A stretch of 22,344 bases of DNA, taken from the IMG/VR virus record IMGVR_UViG_3300009159_002804, positions 1 through 22,344 of that record; one strand, 5' to 3'. The number at the start of each line of letters is the position of its first letter. The stretch's first letter is position 1. Shown here piece by piece: positions 7,691 through 17,471 of this stretch. The translations under genes and the position numbers were made by a program. The notes under the pieces are model-generated. The model searched no databases. It saw only the letters and a list, made by a program, of their open reading frames with translations, and was not told the origin of the DNA. The DNA comes from a virus.

Positions 7691-8113
7691 TGTTGACCTA
7701 TACATCCAAATATGTTTCTCTAGAGCTAGAACACGATCTTGTGCATAATTTGCAATCTGATCTTGTCCTTCTTCTGTAGCAATACCAATTAATTCACGGT
7801 GTTCTGTTGCTAGATACTCTAGGTCTTCCATACCTGCTTGTATTAATTCGTCTGCTGTACCTTCAATAGCATCTGTATCCAGATTGCTTTCATCAATGAT
7901 TGCACCAATGTCGTTAGGCATAAATTCTTCTAGTGTGCGTAGTAATTCACCTAATGTATCAATCTGACTCTGTAAGTCTTCATAAGTCTTTTGTAGTAGC
8001 TTATGATCGCTTGCAAAGTTGCGACCTACGATGTTTACATGTGCAGCATGACTACGAAAGTATGCTACGAAGTTGTCTCTAAAAATTTGTTGTAATGCTT
8101 CTACTGTTGTCAT
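7682..8113 (-). CDS. Dps/ferritin-like protein
   Basis: This 143-aa helical protein follows the Dps pattern: a first helix (FRDNFVAYFRSHAAHVNIVG) that matches the family's HWN-V-G region, then HKLLQKTYEDLQSQIDTLGELL. The inter-subunit ferroxidase ligands known from Dps align with exact spacing: His25, His37 (+12), Asp52 (+27) and Glu56 (+31). The fifth ligand position (+16) is Gln41 instead of Asp. Dps dodecamers bind iron and DNA and protect against peroxide. The gene lies within the virion block, one base after the 367-aa ejection-type protein gene, so the product could be packaged or act late in infection. The ferritin-like family call is firm; activity is uncertain because of the Gln and the shortened C-terminus. 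Confidence 0.8.
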   Translation of the reverse strand: MTTVEALQQIFRDNFVAYFRSHAAHVNIVGRNFASDHKLLQKTYEDLQSQIDTLGELLRTLEEFMPNDIGAIIDESNLDTDAIEGTADELIQAGMEDLEYLATEHRELIGIATEEGQDQIANYAQDRVLALEKHIWMYRSTLE

Positions 8114-8114
8114 A

Positions 8115-9218
8115 TTATTGTTGTCCTGGTGCTACTGGTCCTAAGACCCTACTTGCAGCTTTTTGTCGCAAGCCTGATTTTACTAGAGCTTCTAAGTTTG
8201 CTCTACCACCGTAAATATTTATAGTGCGAGCATCATCACTTTGAAGTAGATTACTTGCTTCTTGTGGAGTTAGCGGTTGAGGTGTAGGTCTATTAAGCAT
8301 ACCTTTAAATGCTTGCTCTGCTCGTTGTCCTTCACCACTTGCTAGTCTTCCACCTAAATCTGTTTCTCTTGCTAACTGACCAGCATCATATACACTCATT
8401 GCCATACCTGCAGGACCTGCTATTCTTGCTGCGCCTTTTAATAGAGGACTTACAACTTTCATTGCTTGTTGTCCATATGTAGGAACAGTCTTTAAGTATG
8501 CTTGTGCAGCTTGTGCAAATTCTGGATTAGCAGCCATTGCAGCTTTACCTTCAGCGCTACTTAACATATTACGAACAGCGTTATTACCTGCACCAGGTGC
8601 TTTTTCACCACCTGCAAAAGGACCATAAGCTTCAGTTAATGTTTTACCAAGTCCAGCTGGATCATTCTTATACAACGCTCTCTTCATAGCATTATATGCA
8701 TCTTTAGTTTGTTCGCCTTTACTTAATTCTTGACTAACACCCATAGCACCTTCTTTACCAGCTTTTAACTTGTCATAAGCACCCATAACTTGTTGACCAC
8801 CTGCAATAGGAGGAAATCCCATTGTAGCAACACCTGCAGCATCAATTAGTGGTGCCATAATAGGTCTTGCTTTATAGATATCAGCAGTTTTACTTAGGCC
8901 TTCTTTTGCTACATTAAGATAAGGAGCTGCACCAGCTTTTACAGCTTGACCAAGTTCTTTCATACCTGTTGGACCAGCACCATAGCCAGTCACAGAAGGA
9001 GCAACAGCACCTATCATACCTGCACCTTCATCTGGTTTAACTGGTCCTTTGGTAGATGCATTAAGTTGTTTAAGTAATTCAGGATCGTCAATATAACCAT
9101 CACCCTTGTTGAGTTCAGCTAATGTTGCTTCATCTTCAACATACTCTTCTTTTTTCTTTTCTTGCGATGCACCATTCAACTGTGCTAGCAATTCAGGATC
9201 GGTTATATAGTCGCTCAT
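8115..9218 (-). CDS. Putative ejection/internal virion protein with YxxDxxLLxQLN repeats
   Basis: The start at 9218 is preferred over an in-frame ATG at 9230 because it makes an ATGA overlap with the stop of the 841-aa gene and leaves room for an AAAGGA/GGA ribosome site. In the 367-aa product the N-terminal 60 residues hold three copies of a short repeat: YITDPELLAQLNG, YVEDEATLAELNK and YIDDPELLKQLN. The rest is Ala/Gly-rich and helical, with mildly hydrophobic stretches (about 120-145 and 255-275), as in podovirus ejection proteins that must cross the envelope. It follows the transglycosylase-bearing 841-aa protein. The ejection role is inferred from composition, repeats and gene order. 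Confidence 0.6.
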   Translation of the reverse strand: MSDYITDPELLAQLNGASQEKKKEEYVEDEATLAELNKGDGYIDDPELLKQLNASTKGPVKPDEGAGMIGAVAPSVTGYGAGPTGMKELGQAVKAGAAPYLNVAKEGLSKTADIYKARPIMAPLIDAAGVATMGFPPIAGGQQVMGAYDKLKAGKEGAMGVSQELSKGEQTKDAYNAMKRALYKNDPAGLGKTLTEAYGPFAGGEKAPGAGNNAVRNMLSSAEGKAAMAANPEFAQAAQAYLKTVPTYGQQAMKVVSPLLKGAARIAGPAGMAMSVYDAGQLARETDLGGRLASGEGQRAEQAFKGMLNRPTPQPLTPQEASNLLQSDDARTINIYGGRANLEALVKSGLRQKAASRVLGPVAPGQQ

Positions 9219-11740
9219 TTCTTTTTCCATCCTTTACCATCATAGACATAAGTCACACCACCAATAATCTTACTAGTGCCACCTGGAATAGATGGAGGAG
9301 GAGCGACAGGAGCAGGAGTCTGTTCCATCGGTCCTTTACGACCACCACTAGCAGCTTGTTCTTTATTGAATTTTAATTTATTGTTTAAGTCAGTCTTTGC
9401 AGTATCTAACCATTCTCTTACACGCTCTGGACTATCATCAATTGTAGGTTTACCTGCTGTATAGAATTCCAAATCTTTATCTGTCATCTTACCTAGATTT
9501 GCTCTTTCTAGTACAACACCATTAATAGCTTCCATTACATCTTGTGTATTACGAGCATCTTCAGTATCAAAGAATCGTCCAACTTTCTGAGCTGCACTTC
9601 CACTTAATTCACCTTTGCGTAATCCACCACCAGCAGCACCAAAGTTTGTAGTACCTTTATCTAAGTGTTTAACAGCTTTGTCAATCTTATTCATATTAAC
9701 TATTGTCTGTGGAGATGCTGCAACAGCTTCAGCAGCTTCTGTAGCAATCTTCTTAGCTGCGGCTTGTTGAGTTTCTCTTACTGATTTCTCTTCTTCTTTA
9801 CGCTTATTGATTTCATTTAGCGTTGGAGGACGAGCTGCAGCTTCAGGAGATACAGGAGCAGCAACACCACCACCTTCTGGAGCAACTGGAGCTGCTACAT
9901 TACCAGTAGGAGTAGCGGCTGCAGCAGGAGCAGCTGTTTGTGTAGCTGCAGCTTGAGGAGGAGCTGCTCGTTCACTAGTTAATGTACCATCGCTGTTTAA
10001 TCCCATTTGTTGCATTGTTGGTGGTGGTAAACCTTCAGCAACAAACGCTTTGGCTGTATCGTTGTATATACTTAAACGATCTTTTGCTTTTGCTTTAGTT
10101 AAATCATTACTTAATTGTGTTTGTAAGACTGCCAAACGATTAGTTTGTTCAGTAGTCATGTTCTCACGCTTAAATCCTTGTTTGCGTTCGTCAGATTCAG
10201 CACCTGCAACATCACGCATACGAGTTAATTTAGTAGGATCACCTGTATATTCTTTATTAGTAGCAATATTTTTAGTAATCAGATTACCATTTTTATCGCT
10301 TTGACTACGATAGACATTACCATCTTTGTCTTGCAGCATTTCAGCACTTGTAGATACTTCTCTCTTATTGGTACCTTGTCCTAGCGCTGCAACCATTTCT
10401 TCTGCAGTCATCTTCTTACCAGTGTCAGCACTATAACCTTCTAGTGGAGTACCGTTAGAGGAAACTTTTACGATGTGTGATTTACCATTAGCATCAGTGA
10501 CGATCTTTTCAGTACCAATACCTAACTTAGCACCTTCAGCTTGTGCAAGACTCTTAGCACCGATTGATGCATAGAATATAGCCTTTAACCAACTACCACC
10601 AGTAGACTTTTCACGCATATACTTTGCTAACTCAGTAGGAGTAGCTTCAGCAAGTTTCTCTTGTGCATTCTTCATCTCGCGTTGTTGTGTAATAATATCT
10701 GCTGCGCGATTACGACTTCTTTCTTGCATCCATTCAGGAGCACTTTTATCTGCACTTAATTTCATTAGTGCTTGAGGATCGTTTTGTTGTTCTTGATAAC
10801 GATCAATGAATGACTTACTGCCATCTTCACCTGGAGTAGGAGGATTTCCTTGACCTGGCATACGAATACCTTGTCCAGCATTTCCACCAGGTTGAGGTGC
10901 TTGTTCTTGTTGTTGTGCTTGCTCAGGAGAGATGGGTTGTAGTGGTGGTTTCTGAGTTGGCATTCCACCTTCTTCACCTGGTGCTAAACTCATAGTACCC
11001 TGCACACCATTACCTGTTGCAACTGCTACGCCAGGACCAGGACGCGCTTGTGGAACGTTAGGTGCTGTTGCACCACCTGATGCTGGTGCGCTTTGTCCAC
11101 CTAAGCGTTGATTTACAATACGCTTTACATTCTCTATTCCGCCATTAGCTTTAGCAGCAGCTTCACTAATATAACCTGTTTTAAGATAGTCACTTAAACC
11201 TTTAGCACCTAAGAAATGAGCAGCAGCTAAATTATTTTGATTGGGTTCAAGACCATAGTTCTGTAAGTACTTCGCATTCTGTTGTGTGTATGCATTCTGC
11301 GCAGCCGTTTGTTGTTCAGGTGTTGATTGTAATCGGTCAGCAGGTAAATTAGGATCTAATTTACGAGCATCAGCATAACCAGCATCTGTCATACCATACA
11401 TACCAGACGCAGTACCTTTGCTTCGGTCATGATAACCTATATTAGGATTGTTTCCACTTTCTTGTTGTGCAATAGAAGCATTGTAATCAGCAGGATTAAC
11501 TGGTCCTGCAGGCATGTGTTTAGTTGTCTTCTCAACTTTACTACCATCAGCCATAGTAGTAATCTCTTGCTTATGAGATACTTGACTTGCAAGTTGTTCT
11601 TGTTTTGTTTGAGCTTCTTCTAACTGTTTGCGTAGCTCTTCCTTCTTACGCTCTTCTTCTTCATAATCGTAAGGATTAACTGGCTCACTTACGCTTTCAT
11701 CGTCGTAGCCTGTGTAATTACCCATTGCATCGTATGCCAT
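9215..11740 (-). CDS. Internal virion protein with lytic transglycosylase domain
   Basis: This 841-aa protein begins with a charged coiled-coil segment (about 27-55). Residues about 86-195 form a goose-lysozyme/SLT-type domain: IAQQESGNNPN with catalytic Glu94, then GTASGMYGMTDAGY, and LAAAHFLGAKGLSDYL. The domain should cut the host glycan strand during DNA entry, like T7 gp16 or other ejection proteins. A Pro/Gln/Gly-rich, probably disordered stretch (about 215-315) follows. A partly hydrophobic segment lies at about 385-410 (KAIFYASIGAKSLAQAEGAK), then long Ala/Thr/Lys-rich helices. The ribosome site is AAGGAATAAATC. Position with two other putative ejection proteins supports the assignment. 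It is not a holin-endolysin type lysozyme, because of its size and accessory regions. Confidence 0.8.
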   Translation of the reverse strand: MAYDAMGNYTGYDDESVSEPVNPYDYEEEERKKEELRKQLEEAQTKQEQLASQVSHKQEITTMADGSKVEKTTKHMPAGPVNPADYNASIAQQESGNNPNIGYHDRSKGTASGMYGMTDAGYADARKLDPNLPADRLQSTPEQQTAAQNAYTQQNAKYLQNYGLEPNQNNLAAAHFLGAKGLSDYLKTGYISEAAAKANGGIENVKRIVNQRLGGQSAPASGGATAPNVPQARPGPGVAVATGNGVQGTMSLAPGEEGGMPTQKPPLQPISPEQAQQQEQAPQPGGNAGQGIRMPGQGNPPTPGEDGSKSFIDRYQEQQNDPQALMKLSADKSAPEWMQERSRNRAADIITQQREMKNAQEKLAEATPTELAKYMREKSTGGSWLKAIFYASIGAKSLAQAEGAKLGIGTEKIVTDANGKSHIVKVSSNGTPLEGYSADTGKKMTAEEMVAALGQGTNKREVSTSAEMLQDKDGNVYRSQSDKNGNLITKNIATNKEYTGDPTKLTRMRDVAGAESDERKQGFKRENMTTEQTNRLAVLQTQLSNDLTKAKAKDRLSIYNDTAKAFVAEGLPPPTMQQMGLNSDGTLTSERAAPPQAAATQTAAPAAAATPTGNVAAPVAPEGGGVAAPVSPEAAARPPTLNEINKRKEEEKSVRETQQAAAKKIATEAAEAVAASPQTIVNMNKIDKAVKHLDKGTTNFGAAGGGLRKGELSGSAAQKVGRFFDTEDARNTQDVMEAINGVVLERANLGKMTDKDLEFYTAGKPTIDDSPERVREWLDTAKTDLNNKLKFNKEQAASGGRKGPMEQTPAPVAPPPSIPGGTSKIIGGVTYVYDGKGWKKK

Positions 11741-11750
11741 GATTTATTCC

Positions 11751-12500
11751 TTATAGTTTACCAATGATACCACCAATTGTACTTAGTGGACTATCGGTTT
11801 TTGTTGATTCTGTACTCTGTTGACCAGGATATTGAGGTGTATATAAACCAGCTGGTACTTGACCTAGTTGTTTACCATATGTTGATTGCCAATCCATTGG
11901 TCTTTCAGCTGCACCTAATTGAGTACCTTTAGCATTCAATCCACCTTGTAAGTAGTTCTGTCCAGCACTTGCTAAACTTTGACCAGCTTGTAGTCGTTGA
12001 TTGTTTAAGTTATTCATTACACTAGCAGCGGCTTGCATTTGTTGACCTTGAGCAGCACCTGCTGTTTGTGCATTGGCTAATGCTTCTCTACTACTTCCTA
12101 GATTACCAGCACCACCAAATGTAGCAGCATTATTAGCCATATTACTCTGATACTGTCCTTGAATAGGAGCCATAGCGGCAGCAAATTGTTCTTGACCATA
12201 ACCAGGGGAGAAGAAACTTTCTAATCCTTTAATACCAGTTCTTGCAGCGCTCTCACCAGTTTCACCTAGTGTTTGACCAACTTGACCAGCATATCCACCC
12301 AAGTTCTGAGCAGCTTTGTTCATGCCAGGTAAGGCTTGTTCATAACCTGCTTTACTCTGCTTCATGTAGTCTTGATAAGCTGGCATTACAGTGTCAGTCT
12401 TAAATTTGTTTGTAGCCTCAATATCTTTAATTTGTTGAGGTAAGTAGTTAACATTGTTTTCTGTTTTACTACCGAATAAGTCTCCGAATAAATCACCCAT
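11751..12500 (-). CDS. Gln/Ala/Gly-rich putative DNA-ejection protein
   Basis: The 249-aa protein begins with MGDLFGDLFGS and is then rich in Ala, Gln, Gly and Asn with long amphipathic helices (about 80-195, including the phrase NLGSSREALANAQTAGAAQG). This pattern resembles small ejection or pilot proteins of P22-type and marine podoviruses, which leave the virion before the DNA. No enzyme motif or signal peptide is seen. The ribosome site AAAGGAACACGATC lies in a 30-base gap that also has a TAAATATAATATTAAAGGA promoter-like stretch. The protein lies directly upstream of the transglycosylase-bearing gene. The family call is by composition and context. Confidence 0.55.
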   Translation of the reverse strand: MGDLFGDLFGSKTENNVNYLPQQIKDIEATNKFKTDTVMPAYQDYMKQSKAGYEQALPGMNKAAQNLGGYAGQVGQTLGETGESAARTGIKGLESFFSPGYGQEQFAAAMAPIQGQYQSNMANNAATFGGAGNLGSSREALANAQTAGAAQGQQMQAAASVMNNLNNQRLQAGQSLASAGQNYLQGGLNAKGTQLGAAERPMDWQSTYGKQLGQVPAGLYTPQYPGQQSTESTKTDSPLSTIGGIIGKL

Positions 12501-12508
12501 GATCGTGT

Positions 12509-12530
12509 TCCTTTAATATTATATTTAGCA

Positions 12531-12533
<3 letters not shown>
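12509..12533 (-). promoter_or_regulatory. TAAATA-type promoter candidate before ejection-protein genes
   Basis: In the minus direction the gap reads ATGCTAAATATAATATTAAAGGA. The portal gene is preceded by ATGCTAAATAAGATATTAG followed by TTAAAGGA, and the 717-aa gene by TTAAATATACTATTAAGGA. Similar spacing from the TAAATA box to the ribosome site suggests a shared promoter or leader element. AT-rich chance similarity cannot be excluded. Confidence 0.3.
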
Positions 12534-13691
<1,158 letters not shown>

Positions 13692-13715
13692 GGTGATTCC
13701 TGTTTAATGTGGTCT

Positions 13716-14345
13716 TTAATGGATAGGACCAAAGTCTGGTTCAGTCTTGAACTTTTTTACATACGCATTCCAACTCATTGCAAAGTCATCTAAGGTAAAC
13801 AAGCTAATCAATTCTTTTTGTTGAATATAACTTTCTGGATGCGAAGCTATTGTTTTATTTATCAGGGTAGCATATTCATCTGCAATAGGTAATCCAAATG
13901 CTTCTAATACTTTAACACCTGCTTTTAGTGTACCTTGACTACCAGCAACATCATCTACTAGTAGCAGTGGTTTACCGTTAGGACGACCTTCACAGAAGTT
14001 TAATAAGCCGTATACTTTACGACTCTTCTTTATGCTCATCATAGGTGTACCTAATACGGTTGCCATTGCGAGTCCTAACACTACTCCAGCATCTTCACAT
14101 GCACATATCTGTACATCTTTGTTGGGTAGTTTTTCTACTAACAATTCTGCTGCAGTGAATACAAACTGTGGATCAAACATACAACGGCGTAAGTAAACTT
14201 GCCATGTGTAGTATGCATTAGGTCTCTTACCTGGGATAGGACGAGTTCCTGGTGCTACTCTATAAACTGCATGATGTTCTATACAGTTGTGCAGATAAGC
14301 CATTTTTGCTTCTGTTGATGCATTGCTAATCGGGGTACTAATCAT
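13716..14345 (-). CDS. Type I phosphoribosyltransferase, orotate-PRTase-like
   Basis: The 209-aa protein has the PRPP-binding signature LLLVDDVAGSQGTL at residues 127-140, with the acidic pair Asp131-Asp132 and the TGGT-like phosphate loop changed to SQGT. Upstream are a substrate-side region (ICACEDAGVVLGLAMATVLGTPMMSIKKSRKVYG, about 80-113) and the Lys-rich flexible loop expected for orotate-type enzymes. It would transfer ribose-phosphate from PRPP to a base, or the reverse. The gene is embedded among virion genes, upstream of the Asp-repeat protein, and has only a weak AAAGAAAG ribosome site. Pyrimidine salvage during phage DNA synthesis is one role; supply for base modification is another. 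The exact substrate cannot be read from sequence. Confidence 0.8.
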   Translation of the reverse strand: MISTPISNASTEAKMAYLHNCIEHHAVYRVAPGTRPIPGKRPNAYYTWQVYLRRCMFDPQFVFTAAELLVEKLPNKDVQICACEDAGVVLGLAMATVLGTPMMSIKKSRKVYGLLNFCEGRPNGKPLLLVDDVAGSQGTLKAGVKVLEAFGLPIADEYATLINKTIASHPESYIQQKELISLFTLDDFAMSWNAYVKKFKTEPDFGPIH

Positions 14346-14359
14346 TTCTATTCTTTCTT

Positions 14360-15250
14360 TTAAGGTTTAATTACTTGTGCTGATGTACTTCTTAGTTCAA
14401 CAACATCGCTAGTGACTTCTAGTGTGCCACTAATCGTTTGGAAATATACTTCTAATATATATCTATACAATCCAGGAGTAGGATTATCAATCGCATTACT
14501 GAAGACAGTCTCAATTAATGGAAGACTACCAGTTCCTGCCAAGCCTGTAAATGAATAATACTTAGTGACGATAGTAGTACGATCATCATATATAAATTCA
14601 GGATTAGTAGGATCGTTGTTTAGGAATGCTGTATAACGGTTGATCTCTACATATACATCCATTGCAGCAGGTCCGCTACTAACAGCATAATTTACACGCT
14701 GATCTAATTGTGCACTTACAAACACTCGCTCTTGTGCACCTTGAATAGTGACTGCAACATCTCCATCAGTACTCAAATAAGCATCCATACAACTGTATGA
14801 TATACTACCTCCACTACTATAACTTCCTAATGGAGTCACAATAGCAGCTACAGTTCTTAGAGTGACGTATGTAGTAGTACATTCAATAACACCTATCGGA
14901 TTAATACTTGTACCAGCAGCTTTTAAGTTGGCACTATTAAAGGAGGCAGGTGTAATACCTGTTATGGTTAAACCATTACCATTACTAAAAGGAGGTGATG
15001 CTTGTGCTGTAGTAAAGGTGTACTTTATAGTTCTATCATCTAACACCTGCGCATTACTTAAACTAATGGGTGCTACCGACATCTTAGCTGTAGATGTCTG
15101 TGTAAATGGAGTTCTGAAATTTCCAGTAATGTACTTGGGATCGTAGCTACTGAAGCCAGCAAAACTCTGTCCTAATCCACCTGGTCCTGATAATGCAAAG
15201 TTAACACCTTCTACAATGTCTGATATATTGCTTGTGACTGGAAAAGACAT
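14360..15250 (-). CDS. 296-aa beta-rich virion structural protein
   Basis: This protein is rich in Ser, Thr, Val, Gly and Tyr with strand patterns throughout. A module at about residues 55-155 (LTITGITPASFN onward, ending in GGSISYSC) matches adhesin-like modules also visible in the 717-aa and 276-aa proteins. The C-terminal part (about 165-296) alternates strands and Pro/Asn turns and ends in VVELRSTSAQVIKP. The start overlaps the stop of the 717-aa gene as TAATG, so the two are translationally coupled and probably assemble together. A tail, fibre or head-tail joining component is likely by context; the exact role is unknown. Confidence 0.65.
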   Translation of the reverse strand: MSFPVTSNISDIVEGVNFALSGPGGLGQSFAGFSSYDPKYITGNFRTPFTQTSTAKMSVAPISLSNAQVLDDRTIKYTFTTAQASPPFSNGNGLTITGITPASFNSANLKAAGTSINPIGVIECTTTYVTLRTVAAIVTPLGSYSSGGSISYSCMDAYLSTDGDVAVTIQGAQERVFVSAQLDQRVNYAVSSGPAAMDVYVEINRYTAFLNNDPTNPEFIYDDRTTIVTKYYSFTGLAGTGSLPLIETVFSNAIDNPTPGLYRYILEVYFQTISGTLEVTSDVVELRSTSAQVIKP

Positions 15251-17403
15251 TAACGATCATCCTCTACTTCAGTAAACTGGAATGTAATAGCATTACACAT
15301 CCATATTGTATTTGGTGTAGTAGTATCGTTTGTAAACTCTATACTATCTACACGATGTGCATTCTGATTTATCTGTACCCATGGATAGTCAGTATCTGTT
15401 GTTAGTGCTTGACTAACTTGGAACTGAGGTGTTTGCCCTACACTATTAGCACCTTCAATCTTAAACTTAACATTACCTATTAGTTCTGGATTTACAGTAG
15501 GATCTATCTCTACATTCTTGTCATTTAAGTTTACTATCTCTGGTAAGATACGATGTATTAGTATCTTACTACTGTAGTCTTTAACTAACTTTAAGTTATC
15601 TCGTCTAAATGTACTACTAATGGTTTGACTATCTACGAATGTATAACCTACATCCTTCTGTATAAGCTTCTCACCAAATGCACCTTTAGCGTAGACCATA
15701 CCACGACTAGCTTTATTATAAACCCATTCAGCACCGTCATAAGACCATACAGGAGACTCACATGCGTATGTAGCTTTACTAACAAATCGTGGTGGGTTCC
15801 ATACATCAAGGTCATAACGATAGCTGAGCATCTTGTTAGGTACTCCTCCTGCTGGCGCATTAGCATCAGGATAATAGATCTCTACTTGGTTCTTTTCTGT
15901 ATTACATTCTACATACACACGATCAACATAAGCAGGATCTAACTCATTAAAGAACCAATGCTTAACACGCTGATTACCTATGCCTCTAAAACTATTGCCA
16001 TCAAATACCCATATATCACGACTATCAATGCCATATACATTACTATCTGTATTAGCCCAACAGTTTGCTGTAAGCATACCTCTACCTTGATTAAACAACT
16101 TAATACCTAGAATAGGAGCATTAGTTGTAGTGTAATTTAGAGGACTGAGTACTACTGTATCCCAATAACTATTAAGGAATAGTTGTCCATTACTTGGCCA
16201 TGCATCTAACACTTCTCCTCGTAGCGGTACTTCAACTTGGTTGGCTACGTTCAAGTTAGTAGGTTGCCATGTTAGTGGTGCTTGATTAAGACCAAATGCT
16301 TGACTCCATGCTATAGTGACAGGATATCTTTCTACAGTTGATAGACCAAAACTTGCTGATATGCCAGCTGATGTAGCTGTAGCATTCTGATTGATGGTCA
16401 CACTAGTAGATGCAATAACACTTAGCACTGTGGATCCTGCTGGAATGCCAGTTCCTATTACATTAGCACCTACTAAATCTGATGTAGCAGAAATACAAGG
16501 TAAGACTGCACTGCCTGTATTTGTTGCTACTGTTAGAGTGCGTTGAGGTACTACTGTTAGATTACCTGCTACTAAGATATTACCTACGTTAGGTGTAGAG
16601 TATAGTCTTACAAATCCTGCTGTTAAACTTTGCCAATTGGGATTGTAGTTCCATGTATACGCTGCACTTACTGTACCTACACTTCCACCTGGATATGCTC
16701 CACCAGGTACTGCTGTGTATGTTATAGTTGTTGTAGTACTACTCACTACAGTAAAGATACCGTTAAAGAAGCTATTGACATCTTTGATTAGGATCTTATC
16801 ACCAGCAGCAAAAGGTGCTACTACATACGGTGTTAAAGGTGCTGTAGTATCTATCGTAATAGTACATGTTCCAGTACCTACTGTAATATTATCTATTCCT
16901 TTAGGAGGTATGTTATTCTTGTATAAGACAAGCTTAGGTGCTCCAGCTTCATCAGGCCAAAAGAAAGGTGCATTTAGAGTATCGTTAAAGATAGGGATTG
17001 TACCATTCCACGAGTCTGTAATGTTGATTGATTGAGAGTATCCTGTTTTGATAAAGCCTGTTGCTGAGACTGGAGTTATGTTTAACCAGCCTGTGACGCC
17101 GTTATTAGCGTACCAATTACCTTCATCTGTAGCTACAATAAACCAGAATCTGTGAGCAGGATCATCTACACCAGCTACAGCATTACTATTGCGATAGCCT
17201 CCTGTCACATAGGTTGGGATGCCTGGTACTGTATCTAAGATTACTTCTTCTCCTAGAACAGAGCGTATACCTCGTACATCAGTCTCTACATTCTCTCCTA
17301 CATTATATTCATTTTGACCTAACGCTCCTGACGGTACATCAGGTGTGAATGTCATCTTCTGTAGTGGTACTGTTAGTTCGCTGTAAGATTTCTTTATTGC
17401 CAT
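15250..17403 (-). CDS. 717-aa tail-associated structural protein with inserted modules
   Basis: The protein is predicted to be nearly all beta. Residues 1-170 begin with a region containing YNVGENVETDVRGIRSVLGEE and continue with strand/turn repeats. Two segments look like insertions: about 171-252 (contains NGIFTVVSSTTTTITYTA) and about 289-352 (contains VGANVIGTGIPAGSTVLSVI), both patterns common in phage fibre and adhesin proteins. The scaffold resumes at about 358 (YPVTIAWSQAFG) and runs to the C-terminus with many Trp and Tyr residues (DIWVFDGNSFRGIG; SPVWSYDGAEWVYNK), suggestive of a beta-propeller-like fold. An AAGGAAGACTCAT ribosome site and a TTAAATATACTATT promoter-like box precede it. 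A tail-hub or tail-stabilising role is inferred. Confidence 0.65.
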   Translation of the reverse strand: MAIKKSYSELTVPLQKMTFTPDVPSGALGQNEYNVGENVETDVRGIRSVLGEEVILDTVPGIPTYVTGGYRNSNAVAGVDDPAHRFWFIVATDEGNWYANNGVTGWLNITPVSATGFIKTGYSQSINITDSWNGTIPIFNDTLNAPFFWPDEAGAPKLVLYKNNIPPKGIDNITVGTGTCTITIDTTAPLTPYVVAPFAAGDKILIKDVNSFFNGIFTVVSSTTTTITYTAVPGGAYPGGSVGTVSAAYTWNYNPNWQSLTAGFVRLYSTPNVGNILVAGNLTVVPQRTLTVATNTGSAVLPCISATSDLVGANVIGTGIPAGSTVLSVIASTSVTINQNATATSAGISASFGLSTVERYPVTIAWSQAFGLNQAPLTWQPTNLNVANQVEVPLRGEVLDAWPSNGQLFLNSYWDTVVLSPLNYTTTNAPILGIKLFNQGRGMLTANCWANTDSNVYGIDSRDIWVFDGNSFRGIGNQRVKHWFFNELDPAYVDRVYVECNTEKNQVEIYYPDANAPAGGVPNKMLSYRYDLDVWNPPRFVSKATYACESPVWSYDGAEWVYNKASRGMVYAKGAFGEKLIQKDVGYTFVDSQTISSTFRRDNLKLVKDYSSKILIHRILPEIVNLNDKNVEIDPTVNPELIGNVKFKIEGANSVGQTPQFQVSQALTTDTDYPWVQINQNAHRVDSIEFTNDTTTPNTIWMCNAITFQFTEVEDDR

Positions 17404-17471
17404 ATGAGTCTTCCTTAATAGTATATTTAATCGTTTGACTACGAGGCTTTATGAAATATACTGAAAGACAA
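17404..17471 (-). promoter_or_regulatory. Leader of virion block with TAAATA promoter-like box
   Basis: This 68-base gap separates the modification block from the 717-aa structural gene. Reading minus, it contains ATTAAATATACTATTAAGGA close to the ribosome site, similar to gaps before the 249-aa gene and the portal. It is the natural site for a promoter of the virion genes. No clear terminator stem is visible. Confidence 0.35.

Noticed and set aside
9122-9376. Plus-strand open frames across the ejection-protein genes
   Set aside because: They lie opposite well-supported minus-strand genes with clear domains and lack ribosome sites.
13852-13864. GATAAATA box inside the phosphoribosyltransferase gene as a promoter
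   Set aside because: It encodes part of a continuous protein; such boxes arise by chance in AT-rich coding DNA.
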